64,000 bases of DNA, taken from Aquisediminimonas sp031376385. Lineage in GTDB: Bacteria > Pseudomonadota > Alphaproteobacteria > Sphingomonadales > Sphingomonadaceae. Location of the stretch: positions 248,001-312,000 of the forward strand of contig JANMDQ010000023.1 of the NCBI GenBank assembly GCA_031376385.1. Reading direction: 5' to 3'. Numbering within the stretch: position 1 is the stretch's first letter; every line of letters begins with the position of its first letter. The position numbers were made by a program, and so were the translations under genes. Under the pieces are notes generated by a model that did no database searches, had not been told where the DNA came from, and saw only the letters and a list, made by a program, of their open reading frames with translations. Below are positions 59,305 through 64,000 of the stretch, one piece after another.

Positions 59305-59380
59305 CGTCACCCTGAACTTGTTTCAGGGTCCATGCCTCCAAGACCTGGGCATGGGTGCTGAAACAAGTTCAGCATGACGG
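59305..59380. repeat. Dispersed palindromic repeat R1, short copy E, between rpoB and rpoC
   Basis: It has only the core: CGTCACCCTGAAC-TTGTTTCAGGGTCC at the left and GGTGCTGAAACAAGTTCAGC ending ATGACG at the right, with a 20-bp centre. The outer arms and central 70 bp of full copies are missing. It would form a stable hairpin in the rpoBC mRNA. Confidence 0.85.
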
Positions 59381-59432
59381 GAACGGAAACGGAAATTTTC
59401 TAGCCCGCGCACAAGGGCTCAGGAGCAAAAAT

Positions 59433-62400
59433 ATGAACCAGTTGATGAACTTCGCCAATCCCGTCGCCAAGGCGGAAACGTTTGACCAGATTTCAATCGG
59501 CATTGCCTCGCCAGATCGTATTCGCTCGTGGAGCTTTGGCGAAATCAAAAAGCCCGAAACCATCAATTACCGCACGTTCAAGCCTGAACGCGACGGCCTG
59601 TTCTGCGCGCGCATCTTTGGCCCGATCAAGGATTATGAATGCCTGTGCGGCAAATATAAGCGCATGAAATATAAGGGCATCGTCTGCGAAAAATGCGGCG
59701 TTGAAGTCACCGTTTCGAAAGTCCGACGCGAACGGATGGGCCATATCGAACTCGCAGCCCCGGTCGCGCATATCTGGTTCCTAAAGTCCCTTCCTTCGCG
59801 GATCGGCTTGCTGCTCGATATGCAGTTGAAGCAGCTGGAGCGCGTGCTCTATTTCGAAAATTACATCGTGATGGAACCGGGGCTCACTCCGCTCGAAAAA
59901 TATCAGTTGATGACCGAGGATGACCTGCTCGAAGCGCAGGACGAATATGGCGAAGACGCCTTTTCTGCTGGCATCGGGGCAGAGGCTGTGCGCCGGATGC
60001 TTGAAGAGCTGGATCTTGAAGGTGAAAAGGCCGCACTTCTCGAAGACCTCGCGACGACAAAGTCTGAATTGAAGCCCAAGAAGATCATCAAGCGTTTGAA
60101 GGTCGTCGAAAGCTTCATCGAATCCGGCAACCGCCCGGAATGGATGATCCTGGAAGTCATTCCTGTCATCCCGCCCGAATTGCGCCCACTGGTGCCGCTG
60201 GATGGTGGCCGCTTTGCGACGTCCGATCTGAACGATCTCTATCGCCGCGTGATCAACCGGAACAACCGTTTGAAGCGCCTGATGGAACTTCGCGCGCCTG
60301 ACATCATTGTCCGCAACGAAAAGCGCATGTTGCAGGAAGCGGTTGACGCCCTGTTCGACAACGGCCGCCGCGGTCGCACGATCACGGGCGCGAACAAGCG
60401 TCCGCTGAAGTCGCTTTCGGATATGCTGAAAGGAAAGCAAGGCCGTTTCCGCCAGAATCTGCTCGGCAAGCGCGTCGACTATTCGGGCCGTTCGGTCATT
60501 GTGACCGGTCCAGAACTGAAGCTTCATCAGTGCGGCCTGCCGAAAAAGATGGCGCTCGAACTGTTCAAGCCGTTCATCTATTCGCGCCTTGACGCCAAGG
60601 GTCTGTCGATGACCCTGAAGCAAGCGAAGAAGTGGGTTGAAAAGGAACGCAAGGAAGTCTGGGACATCCTTGACGAAGTGATCCGCGAACATCCCGTGAT
60701 GCTCAACCGCGCACCAACGCTTCACCGTCTGGGCATCCAGGCGTTTGAACCCGTGCTGATCGAAGGCAAGGCGATCCAGCTTCACCCGCTCGTCTGCTCC
60801 GCGTTCAACGCTGACTTTGACGGTGACCAGATGGCCGTTCACGTGCCGCTAAGTCTTGAGGCGCAGTTGGAAGCGCGCGTCCTGATGATGTCCACCAACA
60901 ACATCCTGTCGCCAGCCAATGGTAAGCCGATCATCGTGCCATCGCAGGATATGGTCCTTGGCCTCTATTACCTCTCCATGGAGAAGGAAAATGAGCCCGG
61001 CCAGGGCATGATCCTGAGCAACATGGCCGAAGTGCATCAGGCCCTGTTCAACGGCGCAGTGACGTTGCATTCGAAGATCACAGCCCGCGTGCCGCAAACC
61101 AATGAAGCAGGGGAGCCCATCCTTCAGCGGTTTGAAACCACACCGGGCCGGATGCTGATTGGCGAATGCCTGCCCAAAAGCCACCGCACGCCTTACGACG
61201 TCGTCAACCGCCTTCTCACCAAGAAGGAAGTCGGCGATGTCATCGACATTGTCTACCGTCACACCGGGCAGAAAGAGACGGTGTTGTTCGCTGACGCGAT
61301 CATGGGCCTTGGTTTCAAGCACGCCTGCCATGCCGGCATTTCATTCGGCAAGGATGATATGATCATTCCGGCAACGAAGGACGGCCTGATCGAAGACACG
61401 CGCACCCTCGTGCGTGATTTTGAAGGTCAGTATCAGGAAGGCCTGATCACGCAGCAGGAAAAATATAATAAAGTGATCGACGCCTGGTCCAAATGCGGTG
61501 ACCAGGTGGCTTCGGAAATGATGAAGGAAATTCAGTCGGTGAAAACCGATGAGAATGGCCGCGAAAAGCCCACGAACGCCATTTACATGATGGCGCATTC
61601 CGGGGCGCGTGGTTCCGCCGCCCAGATCCGTCAGCTGGCGGGGATGCGCGGTTTGATGGCCAAGCCGTCAGGCGAAATCATCGAAACGCCGATCATTTCC
61701 AACTTCAAAGAAGGCCTGACCGTTCTGGAGTATTTCAACTCCACCCACGGCGCGCGTAAGGGCCTTGCTGATACGGCACTCAAGACCGCCAACTCCGGTT
61801 ATCTGACGCGGCGTCTTGTTGATGTGAGCCAGGATTGCACTGTGATCGAGGAAGATTGCGGCACTGAACGCGCGCTGGAAATGCGCGTTATCGTTCAGGG
61901 CGGCACCGTGATCGCTTCGCTTGGTGAACGGGTTTTGGGCCGCACCGTGGCTCAGGATGTAGTGGATACCAAGACAGGTGAAACGATCATTGTCAGCGGC
62001 ACCTTGCTTGATGAGCCTATGGTCGCTCAGATCGAAGCGCTTGGCCTGCAAGCCCTTCGCATTCGTTCGCCGCTGATCTGCGAAACCCGGATGGGCGTGT
62101 GCGGCAAATGCTATGGTCGTGATTTGGCCCGGGGCACGCCAGTGAACATCGGCGAATCCGTTGGCGTTATCGCGGCGCAGTCGATTGGTGAGCCTGGCAC
62201 GCAGTTGACGATGCGGACGTTCCACATTGGTGGTGCGGCTCAGCTGAACGAACAATCCGCACACGAATCCATTTGCGACGGCATTATGGAATATCGCGAT
62301 TTGCGCACCATCAAGGATAAGCAAGGCCGCGTGGTCTCGCTTTCCCGTCAGGGTGAAATCGCCGTGATGGACAGTCAAGGCCGCGAACGCGCCATGCACC

Positions 62401-63623
62401 GTTTGCCTTATGGCGCCTATCTGTTGGCACCTGACGGCGGTGCCGTGAAAAAGGGCCAGCGGATTGCCGAATGGGATCCGTTCACCATGCCCGTGATCAC
62501 CGAACTCGGCGGTATCGTGAAATATCAGGATCTGGTCGACGGCCAGACCGTGTCTGAACAAACCGATGAAGCCACAGGCATTTCGCAGCTGATCGTGACG
62601 GAATTCCGCCCCGGTCGGTCAAAGGTCGATCTGCGGCCGCGCCTGACCTTGCTTGACGGCGATAGCGGTGAAGCCGGGCGATACATGCTCGCGGTTGGCG
62701 CGATGCTTTCGGTCGAAGACGGAGCCACGGTTCAGGGCGGTGACGTTCTGGCACGTGTATCACGCGAAGCGGCTAAGACGCGGGACATCACTGGGGGTCT
62801 TCCCCGGGTTGCTGAACTGTTCGAAGCGCGTAAGCCAAAGGATTATGCGATCATCGCCAGCGTGTCTGGCCGCATCGTTTACGGCAAAGACTATAAGGCA
62901 AAGCGCAAGATTGGCATCCTGCCCGAAGACGGCGGCGATCAGGTTGATTATCTGATCCCCAAGTCCAAGGTCATCGACGTTCAAGAAGGCGATTATGTGA
63001 AGCGCGGCGATGCCTTGGTCGCCGGTTCGCCTGATCCGCATGACATTCTTGAAGTGATGGGGATTGAGCCTTTGGCTGAATTCCTCGTCGCGGAAATTCA
63101 GGAAGTCTACCGTCTGCAAGGCGTGCGGATCAACGATAAGCATATCGAAACCATCGTGCGTCAAATGCTGCAAAAGGTTGAGATTATCGCTTCGGGTGAC
63201 ACAACGCTGCTGGTCGGCGAACAGGTGGACCGCGAAGAAATGATCGAGATTAATGACAAGGCGGCGCTGACCGGCGGCAAGCCTGCTGAAGGCAAGCCGA
63301 TCCTGTTGGGGATTACCAAGGCAAGCTTGCAAACGCGGTCATTCATCTCGGCGGCGTCCTTCCAAGAAACCACCCGCGTGCTCACGCAGGCGGCGGTTGA
63401 GGGCAAGAAGGATGCTTTGGTTGGTCTGAAGGAAAATGTGATCGTTGGTCGCTTGATCCCAGCAGGCACAGGCGCTGGCATGAACCGCCTGCGCGTCACA
63501 GCATCCAGCCGTGATGCCGCACTTCGTGTGCAGCAAAAGGCGTGGCAGGACAGCCTGAAGCCAGCAGCGGAACCATCAATCTTTGCAGAACCAAAGGCAG
63601 AGGCGGCAGTCGAGGAAGCCTGA
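59433..63623 (+). CDS. rpoC: DNA-directed RNA polymerase subunit beta'
   Basis: A 1396-residue beta' subunit from an ATG preceded by AGGAG. The N-terminal zinc-binding cysteines are present (YECLCGKYKRMKYKG with VCEKCGVEV). The catalytic NADFDGDQMAVH has Asp461, Asp463 and Asp465, which bind the active-site Mg2+. The second zinc site (LICETRMGVCGKCYGRDL) and the trigger-loop region (GEPGTQLTMRTFHIGGAA) are intact. An in-frame extension of 26 codons upstream is encoded by repeat R1 copy E and is not part of the protein. A strong terminator follows 28 bases after the stop. Confidence 0.98.
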   Translation: MNQLMNFANPVAKAETFDQISIGIASPDRIRSWSFGEIKKPETINYRTFKPERDGLFCARIFGPIKDYECLCGKYKRMKYKGIVCEKCGVEVTVSKVRRERMGHIELAAPVAHIWFLKSLPSRIGLLLDMQLKQLERVLYFENYIVMEPGLTPLEKYQLMTEDDLLEAQDEYGEDAFSAGIGAEAVRRMLEELDLEGEKAALLEDLATTKSELKPKKIIKRLKVVESFIESGNRPEWMILEVIPVIPPELRPLVPLDGGRFATSDLNDLYRRVINRNNRLKRLMELRAPDIIVRNEKRMLQEAVDALFDNGRRGRTITGANKRPLKSLSDMLKGKQGRFRQNLLGKRVDYSGRSVIVTGPELKLHQCGLPKKMALELFKPFIYSRLDAKGLSMTLKQAKKWVEKERKEVWDILDEVIREHPVMLNRAPTLHRLGIQAFEPVLIEGKAIQLHPLVCSAFNADFDGDQMAVHVPLSLEAQLEARVLMMSTNNILSPANGKPIIVPSQDMVLGLYYLSMEKENEPGQGMILSNMAEVHQALFNGAVTLHSKITARVPQTNEAGEPILQRFETTPGRMLIGECLPKSHRTPYDVVNRLLTKKEVGDVIDIVYRHTGQKETVLFADAIMGLGFKHACHAGISFGKDDMIIPATKDGLIEDTRTLVRDFEGQYQEGLITQQEKYNKVIDAWSKCGDQVASEMMKEIQSVKTDENGREKPTNAIYMMAHSGARGSAAQIRQLAGMRGLMAKPSGEIIETPIISNFKEGLTVLEYFNSTHGARKGLADTALKTANSGYLTRRLVDVSQDCTVIEEDCGTERALEMRVIVQGGTVIASLGERVLGRTVAQDVVDTKTGETIIVSGTLLDEPMVAQIEALGLQALRIRSPLICETRMGVCGKCYGRDLARGTPVNIGESVGVIAAQSIGEPGTQLTMRTFHIGGAAQLNEQSAHESICDGIMEYRDLRTIKDKQGRVVSLSRQGEIAVMDSQGRERAMHRLPYGAYLLAPDGGAVKKGQRIAEWDPFTMPVITELGGIVKYQDLVDGQTVSEQTDEATGISQLIVTEFRPGRSKVDLRPRLTLLDGDSGEAGRYMLAVGAMLSVEDGATVQGGDVLARVSREAAKTRDITGGLPRVAELFEARKPKDYAIIASVSGRIVYGKDYKAKRKIGILPEDGGDQVDYLIPKSKVIDVQEGDYVKRGDALVAGSPDPHDILEVMGIEPLAEFLVAEIQEVYRLQGVRINDKHIETIVRQMLQKVEIIASGDTTLLVGEQVDREEMIEINDKAALTGGKPAEGKPILLGITKASLQTRSFISAASFQETTRVLTQAAVEGKKDALVGLKENVIVGRLIPAGTGAGMNRLRVTASSRDAALRVQQKAWQDSLKPAAEPSIFAEPKAEAAVEEA

Positions 63624-63650
63624 TACGCCTTCACTCTGACTGATCAAAAG

Positions 63651-63681
63651 ACCCCGTCGGTTCGATCCGGCGGGGTTTTTT
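63651..63681 (+). terminator. Intrinsic terminator of rpoBC
   Basis: ACCCCGTCGG and CCGGCGGGGT form a 10-bp stem (one G-T pair) with a 6-base loop, followed by a T-run, 28 bases after the rpoC stop. Confidence 0.93.
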
Positions 63682-63825
63682 GTGCCATAATCAGACGGCT
63701 GGCTCAGATTTGGTGTTGCACGGCACAAAAACTGGGTTATCGAAAGATTAACGATCCGGCGAGTGCTTTGTTGAGAGATCGTGTCGCAGTGGGCGCTGCC
63801 ATTTTGATCGAACAGGGATTCTTTT

Positions 63826-64000
63826 ATGAACAAATTTTCACTTTTGCTTGCGACAGCAGCTGTATTTGCTTCCTCTTCCAGCAGCGTCGCGAACGCGGCG
63901 AATGTCTTTGTCGGTTTTGATATCGCGCAAGCTGGATATACGCCGACGCCGGGCACCATTCAGAATGTGACCAATCAGTTTGGGTCGTTAGGGATTATTT
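63826..64000 (+). CDS. Secreted protein, N-terminal part (cut by window edge)
   Basis: An ATG at 63826 opens a frame of 58 codons to the window end. The first 25 residues, MNKFSLLLATAAVFASSSSS followed by VANAA, are a clear signal peptide with an Ala-x-Ala-type cleavage site, followed by NVFVGFDIAQAGYTPTPGTI. The style of the signal peptide and mature start resembles the PEP-CTERM proteins at the other end of the window, but the sorting tail, if any, lies outside. AGGGA sits about ten bases before the ATG. The function is not known. Confidence 0.7.
   Translation, partial: MNKFSLLLATAAVFASSSSSVANAANVFVGFDIAQAGYTPTPGTIQNVTNQFGSLGII

Noticed and set aside
59355..59432. N-terminal extension of RpoC by 26 codons
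   Set aside because: The extension is encoded by repeat R1 copy E, and a good ribosome-binding site precedes the family start at 59433.

Overview
The window looks like chromosomal DNA of an alphaproteobacterium of the order Sphingomonadales. The evidence is the PEP-CTERM tails (PEPATWAMMILGFGL followed by RRRK), an intracellular GH68 sucrase resembling the Zymomonas enzymes, a complete Entner-Doudoroff operon, a degenerate RibBA, a COQ9-family protein, a ubiquinol-cytochrome c chaperone next to a DUF177 protein, and several dispersed palindromic intergenic repeats of the kind common in sphingomonads. No rRNA, tRNA, CRISPR array, prophage or complete insertion sequence was seen.

Layout. 1-465: start of prmA, cut by the window edge. 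605-3191: sdhC-sdhD-sdhA, with no sdhB following. 3192-5069: a gene-poor, repeat-rich stretch holding an AT-rich small ORF and a candidate 36-residue hydrophobic peptide gene. 5070-7848: three PEP-CTERM surface protein genes; the first two are a tandem pair with nearly identical leaders and C-terminal cassettes but different middles. 7894-9519: a DUF1905 protein and an aspartate aminotransferase. 9668-12313: an 881-residue PAS-GGDEF-EAL-PilZ protein whose C-terminus is a truncated tyrosine-recombinase domain.

12364-29047 is one coherent sugar-use region: tryptophan-halogenase-like flavoprotein, TonB-dependent receptor, LacI-type regulator, ROK sugar kinase, GH68 sucrase, MFS sugar permease, and an overlapping operon zwf-edd-glk-eda-(PEP-carboxylase-like). 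Five copies of one palindrome (core CAATCGATTGCA or close variants) lie before the receptor/regulator pair, the sucrase, the permease and zwf. The likely flow is sucrose across the outer membrane (receptor), across the inner membrane (permease), cleavage by GH68, phosphorylation by the ROK kinase and Glk, then the Entner-Doudoroff route, all under the LacI regulator.

29409-33135: MAPEG-like protein, HTH-RibB(A), CYTH protein, ribH and a small membrane protein. 33132-38824 (mostly minus strand): a cytochrome b561-YceI fusion, glnK-amtB behind a consensus sigma-54 promoter, and an aldolase/[2Fe-2S] protein/DUF2007 cluster. 38908-54521: housekeeping and metabolic genes (rhlE, rpsU, FKBP, bamE, the cytochrome bc1 chaperone, DUF177, ssb-feoB-feoA, COQ9, transporters, old yellow enzyme, nuclease-fold protein, DUF2855, DUF6456/XRE pair, saccharopine-dehydrogenase-like). 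55121-63623: rpoB and rpoC with a strong terminator. The window ends inside a secreted-protein gene.

The points most worth a second look are the c-di-GMP/recombinase fusion, the PEP-carboxylase homolog with altered active-site motifs inside the Entner-Doudoroff operon, the five-site LacI regulon including a halogenase-like gene, the mosaic PEP-CTERM tandem pair, the helix-turn-helix fused to RibB with three matching half-sites upstream, and a five-copy dispersed repeat in which one copy has its core inverted.
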